Assembly: GCA_016782645.1 (NCBI GenBank)
Contig: JADHYC010000020.1
Location: 1-37,535, forward strand
DNA length: 37,535 bases
Source of the DNA: Fidelibacterota bacterium
Lineage (GTDB): Bacteria > Fidelibacterota > UBA2242
Direction of reading: 5' to 3'
Positions within the stretch are counted from its first letter, which is position 1; every line of letters starts with the position of its first letter. The translations under genes and the position numbers were made by a program. The notes below the pieces were generated by a model. It saw only the letters and a program-made list of their open reading frames with translations, was not told where the DNA came from and made no database searches. Shown here in pieces: positions 1-9,600 of the stretch.

Positions 1-142
1 CCATTTTGGACTCCTATTTGATCTAATAAATGCAAAGGTTTTGGTGAAAATCGCCCTAAATATATGCATTTTAATCCCAAAAGTCAAGGTATAAATTACT
101 GTATAAACAATATATTATATACTTTTTCAGGAGACCCTACTT

Positions 143-1828
143 ATGGACGGAGTTGGTGGATCTCTTGCAGAAGGACTGCCTGGAGTTGACTCAGATGCAG
201 AATCAGTATGGCAATCTGAAGCAAATGGACAGGTAGATCCAGGAGAGATTCCTTCTCAGCTTACAATCTATCAGTTCCCACATGATGAATTGCCAAAAGC
301 TCTACAGGGAGAAGCGTCAGTAAGGGCGCATTTTCAAGAAATACTGAATCAACTTGGAACCTCTTCTGAATGGGGAAGAGTTGGTATTACTCTGACTTAT
401 CAATATACTGCATGGGCAACCGGAACAGGACCCAATAATTTTCAAATTACAACAATATTTCCTCAATTATATGAAACACTTGTTAAGGTGGCTTTCAATA
501 TGGGAATTCCACTCATGATTATATTTAATGGATCCACATGGTCTGCTCCTGAAGGTGATTTTAACGAATATTGGAAAACAAAGGACGGCGGTAAGTATCT
601 GATGCGTTATAAGGACGGACAGGTCAATCAGGATATTTCCATAAACACTAATACTATTCCTGCTTCAACATTGTCTAATTATCTGAGCAATTGGGGTTAC
701 ATGAATAGTCACAATGCGCTGATACTAACAAACTCACCATACGCCACAGATCTTATGGAATCCCGACTGAATGTTTTGAATTTAGCACTTGATATGTTTG
801 TAGAACTGGACAATCGATATCCAGGTACGATTCAGTGTCTCAGTGCTGATGCAGAGGTTTGCAATTTTTCATTCAGAATTGGACCTGATGGTAAGAGAAT
901 TCCGCTTGGTTATGACGATTATTATGTTGACCCATTTGTTAGTGAATATGGTGTAGATGAAGGCACCTACTTTGCCACGGATAGGTTTTCCTATGATAGT
1001 GAGGAAGAATTAATGTGGTATAATTTCAGGAGTGAATGTCATAGGCAATTTAGTGCTGCCTCAGTAGCAGCTATAAAGAACCGTTTCCCAGACACACCTA
1101 TATACACTCATCAGATTTTACAACACGATGATGACCTGGTAACCGTGGATGGGTTTGACTTTGCTGCATCACAGGGTTCTGCGCTGGTTCAAGATGCTTA
1201 TCCGGGTTATACGGTTTATACTATATGGGGAACTGGACTTAGTCACCACGATGGCAATCATGTAAAGGAAGCATGTGCGCAGGCAGCTTCTAAAGCCCAG
1301 AATTATGGTGCTTCTATGTGGGGTGCACTGGAGTTTAATCCAGGCAGGGGGAATTATCCTGGTCCTAAAACAGATTTAGCTGATTACACTTATGATTGGT
1401 TATCATACCTTTACTCACTTAATTGTAGAGTTGTGTGTCCGCTGTCATGGATAAGTAATGTGTTGGATACAGGAATCTCTGGTTCAGGGATGGATGATGG
1501 TATTAAACGATTTATCCAACAAGGACCATCTGGCACTGTTCCAACTCCTCCTCCTGGTCCAACGCCAAATACGTATAATTTAATTAACTATCCAAATCCT
1601 TTTAATCCCAGTACGACTATTAACTATTCTATCCCAGCTAATTCAAAGGTTAAATTGATGGTTTACAATACGCTGGGAAAAGAAGTGGCAATCCTTGTGA
1701 ATGAGGAAAAGTCTCCTGGATCTTATACTGTTAATTTCGATGGTTCTGAGCTTTCCAGCGATGTATATTTGTATACTCTTACAATTGGTACACAAGTAAT
1801 AACTAAAAAAATGTTACTAATTAAATAA
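143..1828 (+). CDS. Secreted-type protein with T9SS C-terminal sorting module, possible TIM-barrel glycosidase
   Basis: This 561-aa protein ends (about residues 477-561) in a clear FCB-type sorting module with the NYPNPFNPSTT motif and a terminal KKMLLIK. A Pro-rich linker (TVPTPPPGPTP) precedes it. Residues 1-465 are rich in Trp, Tyr, Asp and Gly, with patches such as LSADAEV and GALEFNPGRG that recall clan GH-A glycosidases, but I cannot name a family. There is no signal peptide: the first residues are MDGVGGSLAEGLPG, yet an AGGAG ribosome site lies 9 nt before the ATG. The frame is closed by a TAA at 104-106, and no upstream frame supplies a leader. A T9SS cargo needs a Sec signal, so the gene is probably 5'-truncated or rearranged. 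The sorting module and T9SS link are family knowledge; the catalytic role is a guess. Confidence 0.75.
   Translation: MDGVGGSLAEGLPGVDSDAESVWQSEANGQVDPGEIPSQLTIYQFPHDELPKALQGEASVRAHFQEILNQLGTSSEWGRVGITLTYQYTAWATGTGPNNFQITTIFPQLYETLVKVAFNMGIPLMIIFNGSTWSAPEGDFNEYWKTKDGGKYLMRYKDGQVNQDISINTNTIPASTLSNYLSNWGYMNSHNALILTNSPYATDLMESRLNVLNLALDMFVELDNRYPGTIQCLSADAEVCNFSFRIGPDGKRIPLGYDDYYVDPFVSEYGVDEGTYFATDRFSYDSEEELMWYNFRSECHRQFSAASVAAIKNRFPDTPIYTHQILQHDDDLVTVDGFDFAASQGSALVQDAYPGYTVYTIWGTGLSHHDGNHVKEACAQAASKAQNYGASMWGALEFNPGRGNYPGPKTDLADYTYDWLSYLYSLNCRVVCPLSWISNVLDTGISGSGMDDGIKRFIQQGPSGTVPTPPPGPTPNTYNLINYPNPFNPSTTINYSIPANSKVKLMVYNTLGKEVAILVNEEKSPGSYTVNFDGSELSSDVYLYTLTIGTQVITKKMLLIK
1586..1828 (+). repeat. 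T9SS sorting-module repeat, copy 1
   Basis: The last 240 or so bases of the 561-aa gene match 3059-3301 with no gaps and only scattered substitutions, roughly 93-95 percent identity by eye. The rest of the two genes is unrelated. This points to recent duplication or gene conversion of the module. Confidence 0.85.
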
Positions 1829-1831
1829 TTC

Positions 1832-1880
1832 GGTAAAAATTCTTGAAAACATCATTAAAAGAGGAGGTTCTATGAGTTAA
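1832..1880 (+). promoter_or_regulatory. Duplicated leader with Shine-Dalgarno and a two-codon ORF (ATG AGT TAA)
   Basis: The segment 1832-1866 (GGTAAAAAT...CTTGAAAA...CATTAAAAGAGGAG) closely matches the leader of the TonB-dependent receptor at 3850-3885. In this copy the GAGGAGG ribosome site is followed by ATG AGT TAA at 1872-1880, so translation would stop after two codons. It lies between two secreted-protein genes. It may be the relic of a lost receptor gene start or a short leader ORF; the sequence alone does not decide. Confidence 0.6.
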
Positions 1881-1939
1881 TTTCATACCAATGTTTAAAC
1901 AAAACCAACCTTTTAACCTTAAAATAAGGAGATAACAAA

Positions 1940-3301
1940 ATGAAAATTATTAGCGTTTTAGTGTTCGCCGTCATTTTGCTGTTTAGCATTTCAGCAATCG
2001 CTCAAATAAACCCAGATGACCGATTTGGTACCTATTTAGACTTTGAAAGTGGTGATTCTAGTGTTGTTTGTAATGGTGATACTATTATCCTTGAAGTTTA
2101 TGATCCCTTCGGCATATTTGAAAAAGTTGCAAATCCAGACCCTAATCCCTGGCCAAAGATTAATAATAGTCCAAATGTTGGGAAAATTACAACGACTGCC
2201 AGCACCTGGGAATTAATTTTTGTAAATAATGAATTTATAATGGACTTTTCAGTAAGAACCCAGTTTCAAGTTGATATATACTCCCCTGCTGCCGGCCGCA
2301 ATGTTTTGTTTAGGATTGAAGTTTTTAATGATTACACGATTGGAAAAGAAATTCAGGCAACAACAACTGTTGCCAATGAATGGGAAACGTTAACTTTCGA
2401 TTTTTCGGGAACTGAATCGGGTAAATATGGGAAGATTGTATTGTTTATGGATTTTGGGGGAACCGATGTTGGTGATATCTGGTATTTCGACAATGTCAGA
2501 CAGGCACAACCTCCGATACGGTATGATGATGGTCTCCTTGTAGATTTTGAGAATAAAAATCCTTATTGGTTTAACTGGGGTTGTGTGTTTGATGTAGTCT
2601 TTAATCCGGATGCCTCAGGTATCAACAAAAGTGAAAAAGTTGGATATTTTCTAACCAATGACCCGGACTTTACCTGGGAAGGTGCCGTTGTCGTGGAAAG
2701 ATATGTTCTATTTGATTTTTCAGAAGGGGCTGTCTTTAAAATGAAAGTATACGCCCCTTATGCTGACCGTTCGTTTTTATTTCAATTAGAACACTTTGAT
2801 GATGCTAATTTGCCCTATGGCCGGGTTTTTGTTGTAGCAACCACTACGGTTTATGATGAATGGGAAGAACTAAGTTTCGATTTCGGTGACATGGTCCCCC
2901 CCCTTGAGTCAGGTTTTTACAGCAAAATAGTGGTTATGCCTGATTTTATGGCAACGAATGTTGATGAAGAATGGTATTTTGACGATATCGTATTCGAAGG
3001 AAAACCAACAACTTCTGTCATAAGTTCAAATCCAGTAGAGTATAAATTATATGCTAAAAATTATCCCAATCCTTTTAATCCCAGTACGACTATTAGCTAT
3101 TCTATCCCAACCAATTCAAAGGTTAAATTGGTGGTTTACAATATACTGGGAAAAGAAGTGGCAACCCTTGTGAATGAGGAAAAGCCTGTTGGATCTTATA
3201 CTGTTAATTTCGATGGTTCTGAGCTTTCCAGTGGTGTATATTTGTATACTCTTACAACTGGTACACAAGTAATAACTCAAAAAATGTTATTAATCAAATA
3301 G
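1940..3301 (+). CDS. Secreted protein with two jelly-roll (carbohydrate-binding-like) modules and T9SS sorting module
   Basis: A 453-aa exported protein. Residues 1-21 form a clean signal peptide (MKIISVLVFAVILLFSISAIA, then Q). Two related beta-sandwich modules follow, about 30-190 and 198-355. Each opens with a DFE start (YLDFESGDSS, LVDFENKNPY) and ends in WYFD (DIWYFDNVR, EEWYFDDIVF), the pattern of calcium-type carbohydrate-binding jelly rolls. Residues 370-453 are the NYPNPFNPSTT sorting module, nearly identical to that of the upstream gene. An AAGGAG ribosome site precedes the ATG. No catalytic residues are evident, so it probably binds glycans or structures the cell surface. The next feature downstream is a strong terminator, so it ends the first transcription unit. 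Secretion and sorting are well supported; the ligand is unknown. Confidence 0.85.
   Translation: MKIISVLVFAVILLFSISAIAQINPDDRFGTYLDFESGDSSVVCNGDTIILEVYDPFGIFEKVANPDPNPWPKINNSPNVGKITTTASTWELIFVNNEFIMDFSVRTQFQVDIYSPAAGRNVLFRIEVFNDYTIGKEIQATTTVANEWETLTFDFSGTESGKYGKIVLFMDFGGTDVGDIWYFDNVRQAQPPIRYDDGLLVDFENKNPYWFNWGCVFDVVFNPDASGINKSEKVGYFLTNDPDFTWEGAVVVERYVLFDFSEGAVFKMKVYAPYADRSFLFQLEHFDDANLPYGRVFVVATTTVYDEWEELSFDFGDMVPPLESGFYSKIVVMPDFMATNVDEEWYFDDIVFEGKPTTSVISSNPVEYKLYAKNYPNPFNPSTTISYSIPTNSKVKLVVYNILGKEVATLVNEEKPVGSYTVNFDGSELSSGVYLYTLTTGTQVITQKMLLIK
3059..3301 (+). repeat. T9SS sorting-module repeat, copy 2
   Basis: Second copy of the near-identical module; see 1586-1828. The identity covers NYPNPFNPST through MLLIK and stops at the module border. 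Confidence 0.85.
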
Positions 3302-3308
3302 TATCGAA

Positions 3309-3339
3309 AAGGGAGGGGAGCCTCCCTTCCCTTTTTTTT
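3309..3339 (+). terminator. Rho-independent terminator
   Basis: A perfect 8-bp stem AAGGGAGG/CCTCCCTT (3309-3316 and 3321-3328) with loop GGAG is followed by CCC and eight T (3332-3339), eight bases after the stop of the 453-aa gene. Confidence 0.9.
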
Positions 3340-3342
3340 CCC

Positions 3343-3626
3343 GCTGAATTCAAGGTTTAAGTGCAACACTACTCATTGACTAATGCTTCGAAAGTTGTTA
3401 AATAATTTAAGCACTTTCTTGGTATAGTATTTAATAAAAAGAATTCCCCGATGCTTGCGTCAGGGTAGTTCATTAAAAATTCAACAATTTTTACTTCGAA
3501 CTCTTTGACATTGACAAAGTCAGTTTTCTTTGGGAAAAAGCGACGGATCAAGCCGTTCATATTTTCAACAGTACCTCTTTGCCAGCTTGAATTTGGATGG
3601 CAAAAAATTTGAGAAGCAACCACCAA
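3343..3626 (-). pseudogene. IS30-family transposase, C-terminal remnant with terminal inverted repeat
   Basis: The minus-strand frame (3369-3626) reads [22 protein letters not shown] and FFPKKTDF, the signature of the C-terminal catalytic part of IS30 transposases, which are normally about 320-390 aa. Only about 85 residues remain, and an in-frame TAG cuts the frame just upstream. The usual LNNRPRK end is broken by about 13 extra residues (about 54-66, [10 protein letters not shown]), encoded by a small hairpin-bearing insertion. The TAG stop runs into GTGTTGCACTTAAACCTTG, which looks like an IS30 terminal inverted repeat (about 3343-3370). No matching left end is visible. The element is dead. 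Confidence 0.85.
3446..3465. repeat. Small hairpin insertion inside the IS30 remnant
   Basis: CCCCGA (3446-3451) and TCAGGG (3460-3465) pair around an 8-nt loop. The segment lies exactly where the transposase frame gains about 13 residues and keeps the frame open. A similar unit, TCCCGA-GGCA-TCGGGA, occurs at 29756-29771, so this may be a dispersed palindromic repeat. Confidence 0.5.
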
Positions 3627-3849
3627 TAAGATTGGCTAAAGTTGTTTGACAAGTAAGATGTTGTGGTGGAAGGAGGATCGTGTTACCTCGTAAGCCAATA
3701 GGGTTTTGTGCGTGTAAGCTTGGTCAACTTCCACCACCCCTTTGATTTGAATAAGGTAAGTTGGGCATAAAGGCTCGCAAATTTAAAGAGGTTAGATAAG
3801 GGGATAAATTGGTTGGAAGATCACCACAACTCTTGTTTTTTAACAGATT
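3627..3849. other. Non-coding repeat debris with nested inverted repeats
   Basis: No credible gene is seen. GTTGTGGTG (3660-3668) is the inverse of CACCACAAC (3822-3830), and GTGGTGGAAG (3663-3672) is also the inverse of CTTCCACCAC (3728-3737). This is the pattern of a short mobile-element remnant. It sits between the IS30 tail and the receptor operon. Confidence 0.5.
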
Positions 3850-3885
3850 GGTAAAAAATGCTTGAAAAGCTCATTAAAAGAGGAG
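3850..3885 (+). promoter_or_regulatory. Leader and ribosome-binding site of the receptor operon (copy of 1832-1866)
   Basis: The segment from GGTAAAAAATG to CATTAAAAGAGGAG repeats the leader at 1832-1866. GAGGAG (3880-3885) is 7 nt before the ATG at 3893. No convincing -35/-10 pair is visible to me. Confidence 0.6.
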
Positions 3886-3892
3886 ATTATAC

Positions 3893-6625
3893 ATGAACAA
3901 TAAAAATATTTTTACCGTATTAACGCTACTTTTAATATTTATTTTCAGTAATGCATTTACACAAACAACTGGAAAAATTTCAGGTAGAGTAATTGACAAA
4001 GAGACAGGCGATCCTTTGATTGGCACCAATATCATCATAGAAGGTACACAAATGGGGGCAGCGGCAGATTCTAAGGGAGAATTTTTTATCATTAACGCGT
4101 CCCCTGGTGTATATAACGTAATTGCCAGAATGATTGGATATGGTATTGTGAGGATGGAAAATATTCGTATAAGCGTGAATTCTACAACAAATCTTATATT
4201 CGAACTGTCACCCGAAGTAATTAAAGGTGAGGAAATTATTGTTACTGCAGATGCCATTTCCATTAAAAAGGACCAAACCAGTTCAGTCCGTATTGTGTCA
4301 TCAGAAGAAATAAACTTATTACCTGTTGAAAATGTTGATATGGTCGTGAATATGCAGGCCGGGGTACTAAATGGACATTTTAGAGGTGGTAGAAACACAG
4401 AGGTTACTTATTTAATTGATGGTATTAATATAGATAATTCTTTTAGTGGAAATAATAAGAGTATTGAACTGGAAAAAGAAGTTGTCCAGGAGTTAGAAGT
4501 GATTACTGGTACATTTAATGCTGAATATGGACATGCCATGAGTGGGGTTGTGAATGTGGTTACTAAAGATGGTGGTAACAAATTCCATGGTTCAATTTCT
4601 AGTAGTATAGCCAATTTTTTCACAGGAAATAATGATATTTTTATCGGCCTAGGTGAAGATGACCACCTAACGCGCAATCTGAGTCAGGATTACAAAATCC
4701 AATTTGATGGACCTATTTATAAAGATAAACTCTCATTTATAGTTAATTACCGCTATCAAGAGCTTAATAGCTATTTAAATGGAATTCGTCGATTTAATCC
4801 AAAAGATTATAGTGAATATTTAAGCGAAAATCCTGAAGATTGGCACATCGAACACACCGGTGATAATAAATATGTTTCCATGGAAACAGCAAAATACCAT
4901 AACCTATTTGGAAAATTAACTTTTAAGGCCAGCAGAAATTTTAAAATAGGATCATTATTCACGTTAAATGATAATGTCAATACATTTTATAATCACTTTT
5001 GGAAATATAATCCTGATGTATTAATAAACTTTTTCAATAAATCTTTTATAGGAGCATTTACTATTAATCACATGATTTCTCCACATATTTTTTATGATTT
5101 TAAGCTTTCGTATACTCAACAAAAAATGGAAAATTATTTATATGAAGATCAGTTGGGTGAACGTTATTTACAGCCACTATACATTGGAACAGGCGAAACA
5201 GATTTTGCAACTGGAGGAACACCTGGCCCTGGGAAACCCACAGACACATTTACAAATGGAAATGTAAAATTTGATCTGTACTGGCAAGCGAATATGCATC
5301 ATGGCATTAAAACTGGATTTTTGCTTACTGTACATGAAATTGATAGAACCCGAATCGATGTCCGTAACAAATATTTTGGGGCTGATGATGAGAATCTAAG
5401 ATTAGAAGATCCTATTAGTGGTAAGATCGATTTTCCAAATTATGATTTAGAAATTGTACCAATTACTAATGAGACGATGGATGTCTATACCGTCCATCCA
5501 TATGAATTTTCTGGATATATCCAAGATAAAATGGAATTTGACGATATGGTAATTAACCTCGGTGTAAGATATGATTATTTCAACCCAGACCAGGTTTATC
5601 CGACCGATAGACGAAATCCAGGAAATCAGTTAAATCTTCCCGATAGCATGATGTCCACATATCCAAAGGCAGTATCCCAATACCAGATTAGTCCTCGATT
5701 TGGTTTAGCCTACAAATTAAGCGATCAAGCAGTATTGCGATTCAGTTACGGCCATTTTTTCCAGATGCCGCCAATGTATGCAATTTATCAGAATAATGTG
5801 TTTAGAGTTCCGACTAATGATTATGGTATTACAATGGGTGATGCTCAATTAGATGCTCAAAAGGCAGTAACATACGAAATTGGATTATGGCAGGAGCTTA
5901 TGGAAGGAATGGGACTGGAATTAGCACTTTATTATAAAGATATTTATGATTTGTTAACCACAAAAATTATATCGACATATAATCAAATTGAATATGGACT
6001 TTATACCAATAAAGATTATGGAAATGCGCGTGGGTTAGAGGTGAAATGGAAGTATCAGATAAGTGGATTCTATACAAATATTAATTATACCTTAGCCTAT
6101 ACAAAGGGAAATGCAGATAACCCAATCCAAACATTTACTAGAGCAGGTAATAGTATGGATCCCATAAAGCGTTATATTCCGATGTCCTGGGATCAGCGTC
6201 ATACTTTTAATATAACATCCGGTTACTCAACCAAAGATTATGGAATCACTTTAACCGGATATTACAATTCAGGGACTCCTTACACCTTTGAACCTTTAGG
6301 ATATAGTGAATTATCTCTCATTAATCTTTATGTAAATAATGACTATAAACCAACTACAGTTTCAGTCGATTTAATGGCTTACTGGGACATTCCAATAATT
6401 AGCGGTTATAATGCACGCATTTATTTGAATATCTATAATCTATTGGATCGACTAAATGCTAATTGGGTTTACGGAGATACAGGTAAACCCTATGAAACAA
6501 TTACAACAGAGGCTCAAAAGAAGAGTCATAGAAGTGATTTTAATGATGTATCGGATCAATTTAAAAATCCATCGTGTTTTTCTGCTCCCAGGCAAATTAA
6601 AATAGGAATAGGAATTCAATTTTAA
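3893..6625 (+). CDS. TonB-dependent outer-membrane receptor
   Basis: This 910-aa receptor would take up a ligand through the outer membrane using TonB energy. Residues 1-23 are a signal peptide. Residues 25-105 form a carboxypeptidase-like regulatory domain (GKISGRVIDKETGDPLIGTN). A TonB-box-like EEIIVTAD sits at 113-120. The plug (about 125-230) contains YLIDGINIDN and AEYGHAMSGVVNVVTKDGG, and the rest is the beta-barrel, ending in an aromatic residue (KIGIGIQF). It opens an apparent operon and is followed after 21 nt by a large secreted protein, then a PorV-like barrel and nucleoside hydrolases. Its ligand is therefore probably a nucleoside, ribose or related compound, by context only. No SusD partner is present. 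Open frames on the other strand (3874-4677) are shadows. Confidence 0.93.
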   Translation: MNNKNIFTVLTLLLIFIFSNAFTQTTGKISGRVIDKETGDPLIGTNIIIEGTQMGAAADSKGEFFIINASPGVYNVIARMIGYGIVRMENIRISVNSTTNLIFELSPEVIKGEEIIVTADAISIKKDQTSSVRIVSSEEINLLPVENVDMVVNMQAGVLNGHFRGGRNTEVTYLIDGINIDNSFSGNNKSIELEKEVVQELEVITGTFNAEYGHAMSGVVNVVTKDGGNKFHGSISSSIANFFTGNNDIFIGLGEDDHLTRNLSQDYKIQFDGPIYKDKLSFIVNYRYQELNSYLNGIRRFNPKDYSEYLSENPEDWHIEHTGDNKYVSMETAKYHNLFGKLTFKASRNFKIGSLFTLNDNVNTFYNHFWKYNPDVLINFFNKSFIGAFTINHMISPHIFYDFKLSYTQQKMENYLYEDQLGERYLQPLYIGTGETDFATGGTPGPGKPTDTFTNGNVKFDLYWQANMHHGIKTGFLLTVHEIDRTRIDVRNKYFGADDENLRLEDPISGKIDFPNYDLEIVPITNETMDVYTVHPYEFSGYIQDKMEFDDMVINLGVRYDYFNPDQVYPTDRRNPGNQLNLPDSMMSTYPKAVSQYQISPRFGLAYKLSDQAVLRFSYGHFFQMPPMYAIYQNNVFRVPTNDYGITMGDAQLDAQKAVTYEIGLWQELMEGMGLELALYYKDIYDLLTTKIISTYNQIEYGLYTNKDYGNARGLEVKWKYQISGFYTNINYTLAYTKGNADNPIQTFTRAGNSMDPIKRYIPMSWDQRHTFNITSGYSTKDYGITLTGYYNSGTPYTFEPLGYSELSLINLYVNNDYKPTTVSVDLMAYWDIPIISGYNARIYLNIYNLLDRLNANWVYGDTGKPYETITTEAQKKSHRSDFNDVSDQFKNPSCFSAPRQIKIGIGIQF

Positions 6626-6646
6626 TGTAAGAATAAGGAGAAAATA

Positions 6647-9600
6647 GTGAAAATTTCAACCCGTTTTTTAGTATTTATTATATTGTGTATAGTTCCACTT
6701 ATTTTATATGGTCAAGAAAAAAGATATGATGGACCAGAAGATCCCGCAGGAGATATAGCTGCTGAACGTGCTGGTTTTATGAATGGAAATAGATTATTAA
6801 TGTATTTTGTGAATAATACACAGGTAGCTGAGTGGCCACGTGCAAATGCATCCAGATGGCCAAATGATTATTCGGGAACAAAAATATGTGATGTTGCCTC
6901 AGTTTTAATCGGAAGCGAAGTTTATATTTATCAGGATTCTATTCCGATTACAGACATTAACGAAGTTACTCTACTCGCTGAATTGGGTCAGATCGATACT
7001 TTATACTTTGTAGAAACTTCATCGTATAATGCTGGTATAGCTTCAGGTACGGAACCAGACATGAATTGGAATAGAACGGTGGAATGGGGGCTTTATCCTG
7101 TTCCTGGATACTGTAATGAAGCCCAGGACTATCCAGCTATGAGTAATAAACCAGATTCATGGCCTTTAGGAGGTTGGCCTTCAACCGGGTTTGAAAAGAA
7201 ATGGCCAGGCGAATGGAACGGACGATTTGGAAGGGGGATAAAATACGCCGATTTAGAATGTTATTATGTCGCCAATGATGCACAGGATATGGAAAATATT
7301 ATCCAACGTGGTGACCCGGAGCAAAAGTTGATTACGGAAGGTCCAAGGTACTATCCAAGACCAGGAATGTATATCGGTGATATTAATCCTAATGTCACTA
7401 TTCAGAAAGGATTTCCGTGGGGTGGATTAGGATTACGAGTTGAAGTTCGCGGTTTTCAATGGAATAACCCTGAAACCCAGGATATGATATTCTGGGAATA
7501 TAACATTTCAAATATTTCTGACTATACTCTACCATCTTGTGGTTTTGGAATTTTTGTTGATCCTTCAATTGGAGGAGATACGGGAAATGATCATGAAACA
7601 GCAAGTTTTCATAAGCTTTTGGATTTATGTTATGTGTGGGAAAAAGAAGGAGTCGGTGAGGGAGGCAAAACGCCAGGAATTTTTGGAATTGCTTATTTAG
7701 AAAGTCCAGGAAAACCTTATGATGGAATTGATAATGATGACGACGGATTAATGGATGAGAAAAGAGATAATCCTGCAGGAAATATAATCGGACCAACAGA
7801 TGGAATTCAAGATATAGATAAATTTCTTGCCTTCTATAATTATTCTTTAGATGAGCTTCGTGATCATTATGAAGGCGATGAGGACCAGGATTGGCAAGAT
7901 GGCTATGATGCTAATGGCAATGGAACGTATGCATATCTAGATGAAAACGGCAATTGGCAATTAGAACCAAGCGAATGGGCAGGAGATGATGTGGGTTTAG
8001 ATGGTGTAGGGCCGTTGGATTTGCAATATGATGGTCCTGATGAAGGTGAATGTAATGGTATGCCTGACTGGAGAGAAGGTGTTGGGTGCGAACCTAATTT
8101 TAACGCAACTGACGTCAGTGAAGCTGATATGTTGGGATTGACTGCTTTTAACGTAGTCGATTGGCCGACATGGAAAGAAAAATTCTGGATTAAGCATGAT
8201 AAAAGCATTTGGAAGTTTATGGATTCTAATACTTTTAATGAATATGTTTCTGCTTCCTATCTATTTGAATTTTTTAGTTCGGCACGATTTCCACTTTCTA
8301 AAGGACGCACCTCGAGAGTTTCAATGGCAATGCTGGCTTCGTTCGAGGATCTCGTAACTTTAAATTCTGAGCGTAAAGCACCAAGAATGTTTAAAATGAA
8401 ACAAAACGCCCAACTCATATATGAACGAGACTATCGATTTGCTCAGCCACCTTTAATGCCTACTCTTAAGGCAACTCCGGGTGATGGCAAAGTTATTTTA
8501 ATTTGGGATGATATGGCAGATAAAAATACTCGTGAACCTTTATTAGGCAGAATCAATGATTTCGAGGGATATAAATTATACCGTTCTACGGACAAACTTT
8601 TCCAGGATACTGAAGTTATCACCGATGGGCAAGGCGTGAAAATGTTTAAAAAACCTATTTTCCAATGTGATAAAATAGATAATATTACAGGATATGCCGA
8701 TTACGGCTTTATTGAGGGTACAGCATTCTATTTAGGAGATGACACCGGAATTAGACATCATTTTATTGATGAATATGTTATAAATGGTAGAACATATTAT
8801 TATGCCTTAGTCGCTTATGATTATGGTATTGAGCAATTTGGTATATCTCCCACTGAAAATAATGTTGTGGTTGAATTAGATGAGGCTGAAACAGTCATTC
8901 GAATGGGTAAGAATGTTCAGGTTGTTACACCAAGAGTAAGAGCTGCTGGCTATATCCCTCCTTCAATCAAAATAGATGAGTCTCAGACATCAAAAGAAAT
9001 AGAACCAGGTATGATCGTCCCAACAGTTGTCAGTAATAGGGATGTTAAAGCGAATCATACCTATTGTGTTACATTTGGTGTCGATACTATTGCAACCTAC
9101 ACAGGGGGAGGAAGATGGCATCATCCCATGGATTTAAAATATGTAACAAGCAAATTATTTGTATATGATATAACAGATGATAAAGAAAAACTTGTTTATT
9201 CAGAAACAAAAGATAATTACTCTGAAGATAATATTGTTCATCATAAGAGTCCTGAAGTAAGTGATATAGAACGATATGATTACCATTCATTTAAAGAAGG
9301 TGAAATTCAGACAGACGTTTTTGATGGAATAAGTTTAACAATAAATCCTATAACTATAGATACAGCCTATCTTGATATTGATAATATAGGCTGGATTACT
9401 GGTAATTCACCAATACATATTGACGTCGGGTTTATAGGATATAGTTACTACCCATGGGAATATGAAATTGTATTTACGAATTCTTATTCAACTTATGAAA
9501 CTAGAAATGATGGAAAAAGAGTTACTGAACCGAATGGAGATAAAATCGGGTCAAGTAATCTTATATTTGACCACAAATATAATTTTTATGTAATAAACAA

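Noticed and set aside
3874..4677. Minus-strand frames of 174 and 89 codons
   Set aside because: They are antisense shadows of the N-terminus of the TonB-dependent receptor.
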